A stretch of 64,000 bases of DNA from Bacilli bacterium (GCA_017435485.1 JAFSEY010000010.1:62001-126000); one strand, 5' to 3'; shown: positions 8,868 to 18,569, numbered from the stretch's first letter. Numbers and translations: made by a program. Notes: generated by a model from the letters alone, not told the origin.

Positions 8868-8872
8868 TTTTT

Positions 8873-9349
8873 TCACTCCTTCCTTTGATCAAGTAGTTCT
8901 TGTAACTTCGCCAATCTTGGATCAATTTCTTCTTCATCTTTTTTATTCAGTTGCCAACCTTCACCTTCTAATGTGATGTCTTCTTCATCCTGGCGAATAC
9001 GAATTGGAACTTCCAGTACAATATTTTGCCATAAAATCTCACTAATATCAAGTGTATTTTGCAAATTATTGAAATATTCTTTAAAATTATCATCTTCTTG
9101 ACTTAATGTTTCTTCTATTTTAATTTCAAAATCTTTTTCAATTTCATTTAACGTAATTGAATCTATTAAAATCATCTTACCAGTTAATAATAAATCCAAT
9201 TCGATGTTTTCATCTTCATTTAGTTTAATTGTTCCACTATAATGAGCTTCCTTAACATCTTTAAGTCCATTAATTAAGCTTTTATTTTCAAATATAATAT
9301 CTTCATCAATTATTAAATCTTTTATTATTAATTTATTTAAATCGATCAT
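8873..9349 (-). CDS. yceD: YceD-family (DUF177) protein
   Basis: A 158-residue acidic protein of the DUF177/YceD family, which almost always precedes rpmF and is implicated in 23S rRNA or large-subunit maturation. Seen here: the pattern SGTIKLNEDENIELDLLLTG and the C-terminal DPRLAKLQELLDQRK. The usual cysteine-rich zinc motif is absent, as in many Firmicutes members. It is the first gene of the yceD-rpmF operon with a clear promoter at 9367-9395. Confidence 0.85.
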   Translation of the reverse strand: MIDLNKLIIKDLIIDEDIIFENKSLINGLKDVKEAHYSGTIKLNEDENIELDLLLTGKMILIDSITLNEIEKDFEIKIEETLSQEDDNFKEYFNNLQNTLDISEILWQNIVLEVPIRIRQDEEDITLEGEGWQLNKKDEEEIDPRLAKLQELLDQRKE

Positions 9350-9366
9350 AAGCTTTCACCTCTTTA

Positions 9367-9395
9367 AGTATAATCGAAAAACAAAAATTTCTCAA
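9367..9395 (-). promoter_or_regulatory. SigA-type promoter of yceD-rpmF
   Basis: Minus strand: -35 TTGAGA (9390-9395), 17-bp spacer, -10 TATACT (9367-9372). Confidence 0.7.
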
Positions 9396-9398
9396 TAC

Positions 9399-9427
9399 TT
9401 TACGGATTTAATTTTTTTTGGTATATT
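9399..9427 (+). promoter_or_regulatory. Probable promoter of tmcAL
   Basis: Plus strand: -35 TTTACG (9399-9404), 17-bp spacer, -10 TATATT (9422-9427). It is divergent from the yceD promoter and the two nearly abut. Confidence 0.5.
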
Positions 9428-9444
9428 ATGAGCCGGTGATAACT

Positions 9445-10542
9445 ATGCAAATAATTGGAATAATTGCGGAATATAATCCATTTCATAATGGCCATTTATA
9501 TCAAATAGAAGAAGTAAAAAGATTATATCCAGATTCTTTAATTATAGTAGTTTTAAACGGATATTTTTTAGAACGTGGAGAATTAAGTGTTTTAACTAAA
9601 GAAGATAAAGTAAAATTATGTTTAGAATATGGTGTTGATTTAGTAGTTGAGTTACCATCTCTTTTTGGAACTCAAGCAGCTGATATATTTGCTGAAAAAG
9701 CTATTTTACTTTTAAATGAATTAAAAGTTGAAAAATTAGTTTTTGGTAGCGAAACCAATAATATAAATAAATTAAAAGAAATAGCAAAAAAACAACTGGA
9801 AGAAAATTTGGATGATAAAATAAAAATTTATTTAAAAAATGGATATAATTATCCAACTGCTTTAAAAAAAGCTTTAAATATTGATTTTGATTATAATAAT
9901 CCAAATGATTTATTAGGCATTAGTTATATTAAAGCTATCTTGAAAAATAATTTAGATATTGAACCAACTTCAATTCAAAGAACCAATAATTATCATGATA
10001 TATCTAGTAATGATAATATTGTGAGCGCTTCAAACATTCGAAATCGTTTATATAATAATGAAGATATATATAAATTTATTCCTTATAAAGATATAAATTT
10101 TTATTTAAATGACTATTTTAGTTATTTGAAATATGCTATTTTAAATAATGATTTAACCAAGATTCTATCTGTCGATGAGGGATTAGATAATTTACTAAAA
10201 AAATATATTTTAGCCGTTAGTTCAGTTAAAGAATTGATTAATAAATTAAAATCAAAAAGATATACTTATAATCGTTTACAAAGAATGCTTGTTCATATCT
10301 TATTAAATATTTTAAAAGAAGATAGTAATCTATCTTTAGAGTATATAAAAATACTAGGATTTAATAAAAAAGGAAGATCCTATTTAAATAAAGTTAAAAA
10401 AGATTTTTCTATTCCTCTATATAATAATAAGTTAGTTTCTAAAGTAAAAGATTATGAATTAAAAGCAAGTTTAATATATGATTTAATTAATCATACTGAC
10501 ACTTATAATTTTGAATTAAAAAATAAGCCGTTAATTAAATAA
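9445..10542 (+). CDS. tmcAL: tRNA(Met) cytidine acetate ligase TmcAL
   Basis: Nucleotidyltransferase-fold enzyme that uses acetate and ATP to make N4-acetylcytidine at the wobble position of elongator tRNA-Met. The HxGH-type motif NPFHNGH is near the N-terminus and the family motif SASNIRNRL is present. The start at 9445 (MQIIGIIAEYNPF) follows GGTGAT by 4 nt; the track upstream to 9418 lacks a binding site. Length (365 aa) is close to the Bacillus YlbM protein. Its substrate tRNA is encoded at 36392. Confidence 0.88.
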   Translation: MQIIGIIAEYNPFHNGHLYQIEEVKRLYPDSLIIVVLNGYFLERGELSVLTKEDKVKLCLEYGVDLVVELPSLFGTQAADIFAEKAILLLNELKVEKLVFGSETNNINKLKEIAKKQLEENLDDKIKIYLKNGYNYPTALKKALNIDFDYNNPNDLLGISYIKAILKNNLDIEPTSIQRTNNYHDISSNDNIVSASNIRNRLYNNEDIYKFIPYKDINFYLNDYFSYLKYAILNNDLTKILSVDEGLDNLLKKYILAVSSVKELINKLKSKRYTYNRLQRMLVHILLNILKEDSNLSLEYIKILGFNKKGRSYLNKVKKDFSIPLYNNKLVSKVKDYELKASLIYDLINHTDTYNFELKNKPLIK

Positions 10543-10556
10543 CGACTTATTTTATT
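10522..10556. terminator. Bidirectional terminator between tmcAL and mutM
   Basis: Arms 10522-10532 and 10541-10551 form an 11-bp stem with one mismatch, with T-rich runs on the plus side and A-rich on the other. It serves the convergent tmcAL (+) and mutM (-). Confidence 0.7.
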
Positions 10557-11367
10557 TTTGACATTTATCACAATAGTAAGTACTTCTTCCATTAACTTTT
10601 AAAACTTTAATAGAATTGCCACAAATCAAACATTTTTCATCTTTTCTTTTGTGAACTTTTAGTTCTTGTTGGAATCTACCTGTAACTCCTAAACTTGAAG
10701 TATAACTTTTGATAGTAGTTCCACCTAGTTCTATCGCTTTAGGAATTATTTTGTTAGCAGCATCAATAATATTTTGAGCATCAATTAAAGAAAGTTCGTT
10801 CCCCTTTTTTAAAGGATTTATTTTGGCTTCAAATAAAACTTCATTAGCATAGATATTTCCTAAGCCACTAATGATGGTTTGATCTAATAGAAGAGTTTTA
10901 ATGGCTATATTACTACTTTTTATTTTTTCATATAAATATTCTTTAGTTAGATTTTTATCTAACGGTTCATATCCTTGTTTTTTTATTTCTTCTAAAGAGT
11001 AGGCATCTTCTTTTAAACAAAGAATCATTCTACCAAATTTTCTTGTGTCGTGATATCTTAAATCGCTAGCATCAGCAAAAGTAAAAATAACATGTTCATG
11101 TTTTTCTACCTTTTCTTCTTTGTTTTTTAAGAAAAACTTCCCTTCCATTCTTAAATGACTTAATAAAGCATACTTTTCTGTTTCAAAAATAAGCCATTTA
11201 CCTACTCTTTTTATATCTTTAAATGTTTCATTAATAAGTAAATTTATATCTAACGATTTAGAAGATATAATATTTTTATATAAAACATCTATTTTTTTGA
11301 TTTTTTTATTTATAATTTTCTTTAACAAAGTTCGTTTTACAGTTTCTACTTCTGCTATTTCTGGCAT
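10552..11367 (-). CDS. mutM: Formamidopyrimidine-DNA glycosylase
   Basis: Base-excision repair glycosylase/AP lyase that removes oxidised purines such as 8-oxoguanine. The catalytic N-terminal Pro-Glu is present (MPEIAEVETV), as are LSHLRMEGKF and the helix-two-turn-helix with GLGNIYANEVLFEA. The C-terminal zinc finger is CLICG ... YYCDKCQK. Length 271 aa is normal. It sits 4 bp after the amidotransferase gene and downstream of polA, so repair glycosylase and repair polymerase are probably cotranscribed, as in Bacillus. Confidence 0.96.
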   Translation of the reverse strand: MPEIAEVETVKRTLLKKIINKKIKKIDVLYKNIISSKSLDINLLINETFKDIKRVGKWLIFETEKYALLSHLRMEGKFFLKNKEEKVEKHEHVIFTFADASDLRYHDTRKFGRMILCLKEDAYSLEEIKKQGYEPLDKNLTKEYLYEKIKSSNIAIKTLLLDQTIISGLGNIYANEVLFEAKINPLKKGNELSLIDAQNIIDAANKIIPKAIELGGTTIKSYTSSLGVTGRFQQELKVHKRKDEKCLICGNSIKVLKVNGRSTYYCDKCQK

Positions 11368-11371
11368 TTTA

Positions 11372-12097
11372 TCACTCCTTGTTACAATTAGAAATTAACC
11401 ACGCAAATATTTTTTTATCATCCAAGAGTTCCGGATGAAATTGAACTCCTAATATTTTATTATTATGTTGATGATATTCAATTGCTTCAATAACATCTTC
11501 ATGTTTAGCGGTTATTATTAAATCATTACAAACACGATTTATACAATGTTTATGAAGACTTGGCATCTTAAGGTTTTTAGTTTGATAAATCTCGTATATA
11601 AAACTATCTTCTGAAATAATCTCAATCTCATGTTTTGAATTATTTATCGACTCTTCATTTCTAGTAACACATTTTTTATGTTTATCAACATTATTAACTT
11701 CTTTTAAATAAGGATTTTCTATTTTATATAAATCATATACTTCTTGAAGAGTCTTATCAGCGTGGTTTAATTTATCACTTAACAAATTAAAATAAACCGA
11801 AATTGCTTGAGCCCCTAAACATATTCCTAAAACGGGCTTTTTATTTAAAATAGCATCCTCTAGCAAGGGAAAGTATTCGTAATTTATTTTAGTCCCTCCT
11901 GGCCATAAATAGCCATCACAAATATCAGTATAAATATCGGCACTTGATGTTGTTAATCCGATAGGAATTCCGCCACTTTCGGCAACTTTATCAGCATATA
12001 ATCTTACAAAAAATGCTGTATCTAAATAGGGATCTTCATTAGGATAACCTTTATTAAAAGTGGGAATTATACCAATAATAGGTTTCTTATTCATCAT
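11372..12097 (-). CDS. Class I glutamine-amidotransferase-like hydrolase (peptidase C26, PuuD-like)
   Basis: A 241-residue protein with the nucleophile-elbow motif GICLGAQAISV (catalytic cysteine) and the His-Glu pair in GVQFHPELL. The N-terminus IGIIPTF and the glycine-rich segment GYLWPGGTKINYEYF fit the gamma-glutamyl-GABA hydrolase group. Likely cleaves gamma-glutamyl amide bonds; the substrate cannot be told. Its ATG overlaps the polA stop (ATGA), so it is translationally coupled to polA, an unusual partner. Confidence 0.8.
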   Translation of the reverse strand: MMNKKPIIGIIPTFNKGYPNEDPYLDTAFFVRLYADKVAESGGIPIGLTTSSADIYTDICDGYLWPGGTKINYEYFPLLEDAILNKKPVLGICLGAQAISVYFNLLSDKLNHADKTLQEVYDLYKIENPYLKEVNNVDKHKKCVTRNEESINNSKHEIEIISEDSFIYEIYQTKNLKMPSLHKHCINRVCNDLIITAKHEDVIEAIEYHQHNNKILGVQFHPELLDDKKIFAWLISNCNKE

Positions 12098-14664
12098 TTT
12101 GCCTCATACCAATTATAGCCAAAGTCAGCTTCAGCTTTGATTGGAACATCTAATGTAATAACATTTTCCATAATGTCCTTGGCTATATTGATAACCATTT
12201 CTTTTTCATCTTCATAACAATCAAATACTAATTCATCATGAATTTGTAAAATCATTTTACTTTTAATATTTTGTTTTTTAAATTCTTCAGCTATTCTTAC
12301 CATAGCTAATTTTAAAATATCGGCACAAGTTCCTTGAATCGGGGTATTTAGAGCAATTCTTTCCCCTTGGCTTCTTATCATATAATTTTTATTTGTTAAT
12401 TCTTCTATCGTTCTTTTACGATTAAATAAAGTTTTGACAACACCATTTTGGTAAGCTTCTTTAATGATATTGTCCATATAATTTTTAACGCTAGGATAAA
12501 GTTCATAGTATTTATCAATAAACATTTTTGCTTCTTTAGGACTTATTTCTAAGTTTTCTCCTAAACCAAATCCACTTATGCCATATATAATTCCAAAGAT
12601 GACAGCTTTAGCATAAGAACGCATTTTTTTGGTAACTTGTTCTTCTCTTACGCCATTTATATCAGCTGCTACTTTTGTATGAATATCACTATTAGTTTTA
12701 AATGCTTCAATTAATTCTTCAGAATGAGCAATATGCGCAAGCAAGCGAAGTTCTATTTGCGAATAATCGATACTAACAAATAAATCATTACTAGGAATAA
12801 AGGCTTTTCTAATTTTCTTTCCCTCTTCTTGACGAGTCGGAATGTTTTGTAAATTTGGTTCAACTGAAGACAACCTTCCTGTTCTAGTTAATGTCTGTTT
12901 ATAAATGGTGTGAATTTTTCCATCTTCTTTTATGTATGGTTCTAAGCCATCTAAATAAGTTGTATATAATTTATTTAGATTACGATATTCTAAAATTTTT
13001 GTAATAATTTCATGAGTATCAATAATTTTATGCAAACTTGATGCATCTGTTTTATACCCTGTTTTATTTCCTTTACCATGAGGAAGATTAAGCTTTTCAA
13101 ATAGAATTACTCCTAATTGTTTAGGGCTATTTATATTAAATGATTCTCCCGCTAAGTTATATATATCATCACTTAAAATATCTATTTTAGCTTTGACACT
13201 TAACTTCATATCATTTAGTTTTGCTTTATCCACTTTAATACCATTTATTTCCATGTCAGCTAACACTTTAGCTAAAGGAAGTTCGATTTCACTATATAAC
13301 TTAGTCATTTCTTCTTTGGCTAAAAGATTTAAAATATCATCTTTTTTATCAAAAATATAACGCGATTTTAAACAAACTATTTTATCTAGATCACTATTTT
13401 CAAAATTTTGTTTTTTTAGCTGATCATACAAAGGAACATCATAATTATCAGGAAGCATTAAATATGTTATATCATCTTTTACATTCATTTCTAAAAGGTA
13501 AGCACCAATCATCAAATCGAAATCGATTCTGTCTAAACTAATATCTAAATGTTCTAAAGCAACATAAATTTTTTTACTATCATAGGTATATAATTTTTTG
13601 TTTTTTAAAACTTCTAGTACTTCTTTTAGTATCTCTAGTGGAATTATATAATTATTATTTTTATCAGATATACTAAACTTGATTATTTTTGCTTCATGAT
13701 AATTTTCATTATCAAGTTCAAGGTAAATAGCATACTCATCACTGATTAGTTTACTTATATCATCTAAAATGCTAAAACTTATTTCTTTAGACTGAGCTGG
13801 TTTTATGTCAATATTTTTCAAAAGAGAATAAAATTCTAAATCTTCATAAATACTTTTAATTTTTTCTAAATTTGGTTCTTTAACTTTTAATTCTTCAAAA
13901 GATATATCTAAGGGAACTTCTTTATAAATAGTTGCAAGCTCTTTACTAAAAAAAGCATTTTCTTTATCAGTTATTAACTTATCTTTTAATTTACCAGAAA
14001 TATTTTCAATATTTTTATATATTTCTTCTAAATTTCCATATTGTTGAATTAGTTTTAAAGCTGTTTTTTCGCCTACTCCCTTTACTCCAGGAATATTATC
14101 AGATGCATCTCCTGCTAATGCTTTTAAGTCAATTATTTTAATTGGATCTATCCCGTAATCAGCCATAAAACTTTCTGGATTATAGCGAATATAATCTTTC
14201 ATTTTTAAAAGCTTTATTTCAGTTTCATGAGATATTAATTGGATTAAGTCTTTATCACTCGAAACAATTGTACAAGCAAATTCCGGGTCTTGTTCCGCCC
14301 AATTTACTAATGTTCCTATAATATCATCAGCTTCATACATTTCTTTTTCTAAATAAACGATTCCCATAGCATTTAACAATTCTTTTGCGACCGGCATTTG
14401 CATTTTTAACTCTTCAGGTGTAGCAATTCTACCAGCTTTATAATCATGATATTTTTCAAATCTAAAGTTTTTTCCTATATCAAACGCTACGGCCATATAT
14501 TCTGGTTTTTCTTCAGCAATAATTTTGTTAATCATCGATAAAAAGCCATAAACAGCATTAGTAGGAAATCCTTTAGAATTTTTCATGGTATTTCCTGAAT
14601 ATGCCGTTGCATAATAACTCCTAAATATTAAATTATTCCCATCTACTAACACTACCTTTTTCAC
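12094..14664 (-). CDS. polA: DNA polymerase I
   Basis: Repair and Okazaki-fragment polymerase. Residues 1-~290 are the 5'-3' exonuclease (VVLVDGNNLIFRS, VSSDKDLIQLI, SDNIPGVKGVGEKTA). The middle 3'-5' exonuclease-like domain lacks the acidic catalytic residues (ELDNENY where a DxE would be), as in Bacillus, so proofreading is probably absent. The polymerase domain has motif A DYSQIELRLLAH, motif B RSYAKAVIFGIIYG and motif C QIHDELVFD. I place the start at the GTG at 14664 (GGTGAT, 4 nt, GTG), three codons inside the longest frame. Confidence 0.96.
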   Translation of the reverse strand: MKKVVLVDGNNLIFRSYYATAYSGNTMKNSKGFPTNAVYGFLSMINKIIAEEKPEYMAVAFDIGKNFRFEKYHDYKAGRIATPEELKMQMPVAKELLNAMGIVYLEKEMYEADDIIGTLVNWAEQDPEFACTIVSSDKDLIQLISHETEIKLLKMKDYIRYNPESFMADYGIDPIKIIDLKALAGDASDNIPGVKGVGEKTALKLIQQYGNLEEIYKNIENISGKLKDKLITDKENAFFSKELATIYKEVPLDISFEELKVKEPNLEKIKSIYEDLEFYSLLKNIDIKPAQSKEISFSILDDISKLISDEYAIYLELDNENYHEAKIIKFSISDKNNNYIIPLEILKEVLEVLKNKKLYTYDSKKIYVALEHLDISLDRIDFDLMIGAYLLEMNVKDDITYLMLPDNYDVPLYDQLKKQNFENSDLDKIVCLKSRYIFDKKDDILNLLAKEEMTKLYSEIELPLAKVLADMEINGIKVDKAKLNDMKLSVKAKIDILSDDIYNLAGESFNINSPKQLGVILFEKLNLPHGKGNKTGYKTDASSLHKIIDTHEIITKILEYRNLNKLYTTYLDGLEPYIKEDGKIHTIYKQTLTRTGRLSSVEPNLQNIPTRQEEGKKIRKAFIPSNDLFVSIDYSQIELRLLAHIAHSEELIEAFKTNSDIHTKVAADINGVREEQVTKKMRSYAKAVIFGIIYGISGFGLGENLEISPKEAKMFIDKYYELYPSVKNYMDNIIKEAYQNGVVKTLFNRKRTIEELTNKNYMIRSQGERIALNTPIQGTCADILKLAMVRIAEEFKKQNIKSKMILQIHDELVFDCYEDEKEMVINIAKDIMENVITLDVPIKAEADFGYNWYEAK

Positions 14665-14689
14665 GTTTATCACCTAATAAAATTATACA

Positions 14690-14719
14690 ATAAAAAAACA
14701 TTATTTTAAAGTAATGTTT
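14690..14719 (-). terminator. Terminator of the repeat protein at 14736
   Basis: Minus strand: 8-bp stem (arms 14712-14719 and 14696-14703) and a T-rich tail. A TATAAT for polA overlaps the region just downstream. Confidence 0.7.
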
Positions 14720-14735
14720 CTTTATCTTTTATAAC

Positions 14736-16697
14736 TTAAGGTATGTAAGTAACAGTAGCATTTCCGCTCCAATTTAATGGATCTTCAAATGTTATCGCAT
14801 CTTGAGCTTTATTTATTGTTATTGTACTACCAGAAGTCATACTATGAAATGAATATCGTCCGATAAACTCAATAGAGCTTGGAATAGTAATATCTTTTAT
14901 TAAAGAATTCCCATGAAATGCTTCTGTTTCAATTCTTTGTAATTGACTAGGGTTTGTTGTAGTATCTTCGAACACAACTTTTTGTAAGTTTTTAACTTCT
15001 TTAAAAGCACGATCTTTTATTATAGTTACACTTGCTGGAATGTTAATATTTTTTATGTTTGCTTGATAGAATGTCACTCTAGGGATCTCAGTTATACCAT
15101 TACCTAAGTTTAATGTTTCAATACTATTAGCGCTATTTAGACCTGTATAGTTTAAATCTACACTTCCCGGTACATTTACGGTACCTAAAGTAGAATTACC
15201 AAATGGAGTTACCCCATCTTTTTGAAAAATTGCAGTTATTCCTTCATGAATATTTAAAGTTTCTACATTAATTCCTTGAAAAACACTATCAGTGACTAAA
15301 TAATTTGTTTCAGTTAATTCTAAAGTCTCATACCCTATGGCAGTATCTTCAACCGTTGGGATAATATTTAACTGTTTTATCGTTGAGTTTCCAAATGGTT
15401 TATCCCAATTAATATCATCATCTCCAAAATCCGTTGAATTATATTTTGTAATATATGTAGAATATAAAGTCAAATTATCTAATTCAGTATTAGCAAATGA
15501 ATTATGCCCGAATATTATTTCTTTGTTATTATTACCAAAATTTAATTGTGTTAACCCAGTTTCATAATTTTCATATTCCGTTAAATCTGTTACATTTGCA
15601 GGAACATTACTAAATGCACTGGTTTCAATTGTTTCTAAATATATCGTTTGGCTTAAATCTAACTCTGAAATGGAAATCTTTGCTTGCGATGTTATTAATG
15701 CAGATTCATCAAACGAAGAGGCAATATCACAAACTGGTTGATTATCTACTAGATTGCAATATTGAAATTGATGATTATCATCTATAACTATATTATTATT
15801 ATACACATCAATAGCTATGTCGCTGTATCCGTTTTCATTAGCCCATTGTCTTATATTTGCTTCTTCTGTTGGATCTATAACAAGTGTATTTTGGATATTC
15901 CACGAAGAATCAAAGACATTAACAAAACTATAATTATATACTGCACTTTCAACTTTAAAAGCATTTGAATCAATTGTTTTAACTTCATCTCCATTTATTC
16001 TAGCCGGGATTACAACATTAGTTCCGCAACTAGCATTATATCCGATGATTTCACCTTTTCCTTCTTCATCTAATGTAAAGCATGATGCCTCTGTTGGTTG
16101 TGGTTTAGGATTTTGGATCCCTTGTCCTCCGGTTATCATTACTCTACTTTTAAATGTTCTATTTTGTTGATTTAATGGAGCTTCTTCTGCTAACCATAGT
16201 CTTATTTTATGAGTATTCATTTTATTAGCTGTTACTGTGGCTGTTGTTACTTCTTTCGTTTCTCTTATTGTTTCTGTATCATTTTCTAATATTATATTAT
16301 CGATCGTCGTTAAACCTTCATAATTTGATATTTGTTCATCATCTATTACTAATTTAACATACTGATTATCTAAATAAGTTGCTCCTTCTACTTCTAATGA
16401 CTCTAAACCGATTACATAGTTTACATCAAACGGGCATTTATTTTCTACTGTAAATGTGTATCCCTCTAAATTTCTTCCTTCTTCATCGCTTATTGGCCAC
16501 GCATCTCCTAATGTTATTCCTGTATTTTCTTCATCAGCATTTGCTAATTCTAAGTTTAAACATGCTGATACCATTTCATTAGGGTTTTTCTGTTTTCTAG
16601 TTAATTGCCAATATGCATATGATGACATTATGACAAATAAACTAATTAATATACCTCCCCCAGCTATTATTAATGGCGTTAGTTTCTTTTTGTTCAT
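14736..16697 (-). CDS. Secreted protein: TasA/camelysin-like domain plus BspA-type leucine-rich repeats (paralogue of 3228)
   Basis: A 653-residue exported protein with the same plan as the one at 3228. The signal/anchor segment ends SSYAYW; the TasA-like domain has VSACLNLEL, DAWPISDEEG and YTFTVENKC with the same two cysteines. Then comes CFTLDEE...NASCGTNVVIPARI, matching the paralogue's linker, and BspA-type repeats to the end (for example IPSSIEFIGRYSF). A threonine-rich loop sits near residue 140. There is no sorting motif. A strong promoter (16725-16753), AAGGAG site and terminator make it a single-gene unit. Confidence 0.73.
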   Translation of the reverse strand: MNKKKLTPLIIAGGGILISLFVIMSSYAYWQLTRKQKNPNEMVSACLNLELANADEENTGITLGDAWPISDEEGRNLEGYTFTVENKCPFDVNYVIGLESLEVEGATYLDNQYVKLVIDDEQISNYEGLTTIDNIILENDTETIRETKEVTTATVTANKMNTHKIRLWLAEEAPLNQQNRTFKSRVMITGGQGIQNPKPQPTEASCFTLDEEGKGEIIGYNASCGTNVVIPARINGDEVKTIDSNAFKVESAVYNYSFVNVFDSSWNIQNTLVIDPTEEANIRQWANENGYSDIAIDVYNNNIVIDDNHQFQYCNLVDNQPVCDIASSFDESALITSQAKISISELDLSQTIYLETIETSAFSNVPANVTDLTEYENYETGLTQLNFGNNNKEIIFGHNSFANTELDNLTLYSTYITKYNSTDFGDDDINWDKPFGNSTIKQLNIIPTVEDTAIGYETLELTETNYLVTDSVFQGINVETLNIHEGITAIFQKDGVTPFGNSTLGTVNVPGSVDLNYTGLNSANSIETLNLGNGITEIPRVTFYQANIKNINIPASVTIIKDRAFKEVKNLQKVVFEDTTTNPSQLQRIETEAFHGNSLIKDITIPSSIEFIGRYSFHSMTSGSTITINKAQDAITFEDPLNWSGNATVTYIP

Positions 16698-16724
16698 AAT
16701 AATTCTCCTTCTATTTTCACATCT

Positions 16725-16753
16725 ATTATAAACTCTATATTTTTTTTATTCAA
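16725..16753 (-). promoter_or_regulatory. SigA-type promoter of the repeat protein at 14736
   Basis: Minus strand: -35 TTGAAT (16748-16753), 17-bp spacer, -10 TATAAT (16725-16730). Confidence 0.75.
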
Positions 16754-16772
16754 GCGTTTTAAATTTTAATTT

Positions 16773-16803
16773 ACAAAAAAAGGTAAGTTGAAAACTTACC
16801 TTT
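16773..16803 (-). terminator. Terminator of the transporter gene at 16817
   Basis: Minus strand: 11-bp perfect stem (arms 16793-16803 and 16779-16789) with a 3-nt loop and a run of Ts. One of the strongest terminators in the window. Confidence 0.85.
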
Positions 16804-16816
16804 AAATGCTTAAGGT

Positions 16817-18532
16817 TTATAAATAAAACAATAATAAATAAACAGCTAATAAGCATACTAACATTCCTATTAAGAATTTCCAAATATATTTTATCCAGTT
16901 CTTGTATTCAACGTTTGTGTAAGTTAATCCAATAATTAAAATAGCACTTGTTGGTACAATTATTTGTGTAAATCCATACATAGTTAGGAAGATTATAAAT
17001 AATAAGCTTAAGTTAGTTCCAAATCCAGTAACCATATAACTAGCTAATGAATAAGCCGTATAGTTTAAATCTAAATGAAAGACACTTGAAACAAATGACG
17101 CTAATACTGCTCCAGCAATACTGAAATCAGTATCAATATTGATATCAGGAATCCCATCTCCATCTACATCTAAATTAGTTGTTGATTCTCCTGTAAATGA
17201 ATCCATTACATTTTCATCATTTTCATCTACTTTTCCATTGCCATCGAAGTCTAGATTTTTATCTGGATATCCATCATTGTTTGTATCACAATTTACTTTG
17301 CAATTATTTCCAGTGTTAACTAAATTTTTATCAGCTTTTCCATCCTCATTTGTATCAATATTAAAGTAAGCTATTCCACTTCCATTATAATCGATATTAA
17401 CATTTGGTTTTCCATCAACTGGCATTAAATTACTTACAATTGTATTCATCATTGGCGATAAATAAAATACTGTAAATATTGTATAAGCTACTGATAACAC
17501 TAATATTGGTTTACTGATTCTTTTAATTCCTTCAATTATACTTGAAATTATTTTTCCAAAATCAAAGCGAGACATAATGGCTATTATTAACCCAAAGAAT
17601 AGTAACACCGAAATCATAGTAAATAAGCTAAAATCAGTAGAACCTAAAGCCGCAGCGCTACTTCCTAAAATATAGGAGAATATTGTTGCATCTTTACCGA
17701 TTGTTAACTCTGTTAACCAAGTATGAAATTTATCAAAAATTTCAATTCCAAAACTTTCATTCCATCTAATAAATCCTAAAATTGTAAATAAAGCTACAAT
17801 AGATAAGATTATAATCATTGGCCAAGTTCTAACTTTTCCTTTTACTTCACTTACTTCATAAACATCTTCAATCACTTCATTGTTTTTAGATTTCAATGTT
17901 TTTTTCATGTGAGTTATCGTAAAGAAATTAAATAATACAATTCCTACAACTAAGATGATGATACGATAGATTATTCCATCTTTCATAAAATCAACAGCAG
18001 CATTACTAGATAAATAGTAATTTAACCAATATAACCCTTCAGTTCCTACTGTAGCACCTATCATACCAATTAGAATTGAACCGAATGTTGAAACTAGCGC
18101 AGTTAATTTATCTAATTTCATACTTGACAAAATATTAATTATAAATGGCACAAATATTAAACTAGCATAAACGGATGAACTAATTGAAGTAAATACTGTT
18201 AAAAACAATGATATTAAAACAGTAAATAGTATTTCCTTTCCTTTTAATTTCTTAGATATTGTTGTTACTATTTTTTGATATGCTGGAATTTTAGTTAATA
18301 GTCCATAAAATGCTCCCAAAGATAATAAGAATAAAATCTTATCTATAGCCATAGCGATAACATAATATAGCATATTTCCTACATCAGCGATACCAATTCT
18401 TAATATGTCTTGACTAACAAATTCAGAACCATTAAAACTTCCAACTGGAATAACCCAAGAAAGAATCAGTGCTAATACTAACAAAATACTAAGTATTTTT
18501 CCTAAACTATGTTTTTCCCAAAACTTTTTCAT
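16817..18532 (-). CDS. YfcC/DcuC-family membrane transporter with an inserted calcium-binding-like loop
   Basis: A 571-residue polytopic membrane protein. The N-terminal SWVIPVGSF is typical of the YfcC/C4-dicarboxylate-uptake C group, and about ten spans can be drawn. At residues ~370-472 (DNA ~17110-17425), between two late spans, lies a hydrophilic insert with four Asp/Asn-rich repeats: DTNEDGKADKN, DTNNDGYPDKN, DFDGNGKVDEND and DVDGDGIPDIN. These look like EF-hand or thrombospondin-3 type calcium loops. Two close cysteines (NCKVNC) also lie there. I know no transporter of this family with such a loop. The substrate is unknown. Confidence 0.68.
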   Translation of the reverse strand: MKKFWEKHSLGKILSILLVLALILSWVIPVGSFNGSEFVSQDILRIGIADVGNMLYYVIAMAIDKILFLLSLGAFYGLLTKIPAYQKIVTTISKKLKGKEILFTVLISLFLTVFTSISSSVYASLIFVPFIINILSSMKLDKLTALVSTFGSILIGMIGATVGTEGLYWLNYYLSSNAAVDFMKDGIIYRIIILVVGIVLFNFFTITHMKKTLKSKNNEVIEDVYEVSEVKGKVRTWPMIIILSIVALFTILGFIRWNESFGIEIFDKFHTWLTELTIGKDATIFSYILGSSAAALGSTDFSLFTMISVLLFFGLIIAIMSRFDFGKIISSIIEGIKRISKPILVLSVAYTIFTVFYLSPMMNTIVSNLMPVDGKPNVNIDYNGSGIAYFNIDTNEDGKADKNLVNTGNNCKVNCDTNNDGYPDKNLDFDGNGKVDENDENVMDSFTGESTTNLDVDGDGIPDINIDTDFSIAGAVLASFVSSVFHLDLNYTAYSLASYMVTGFGTNLSLLFIIFLTMYGFTQIIVPTSAILIIGLTYTNVEYKNWIKYIWKFLIGMLVCLLAVYLLLFYL

Positions 18533-18569
18533 TTTCCTACCTCCTTTTCATATTATAACACTATAAAAA

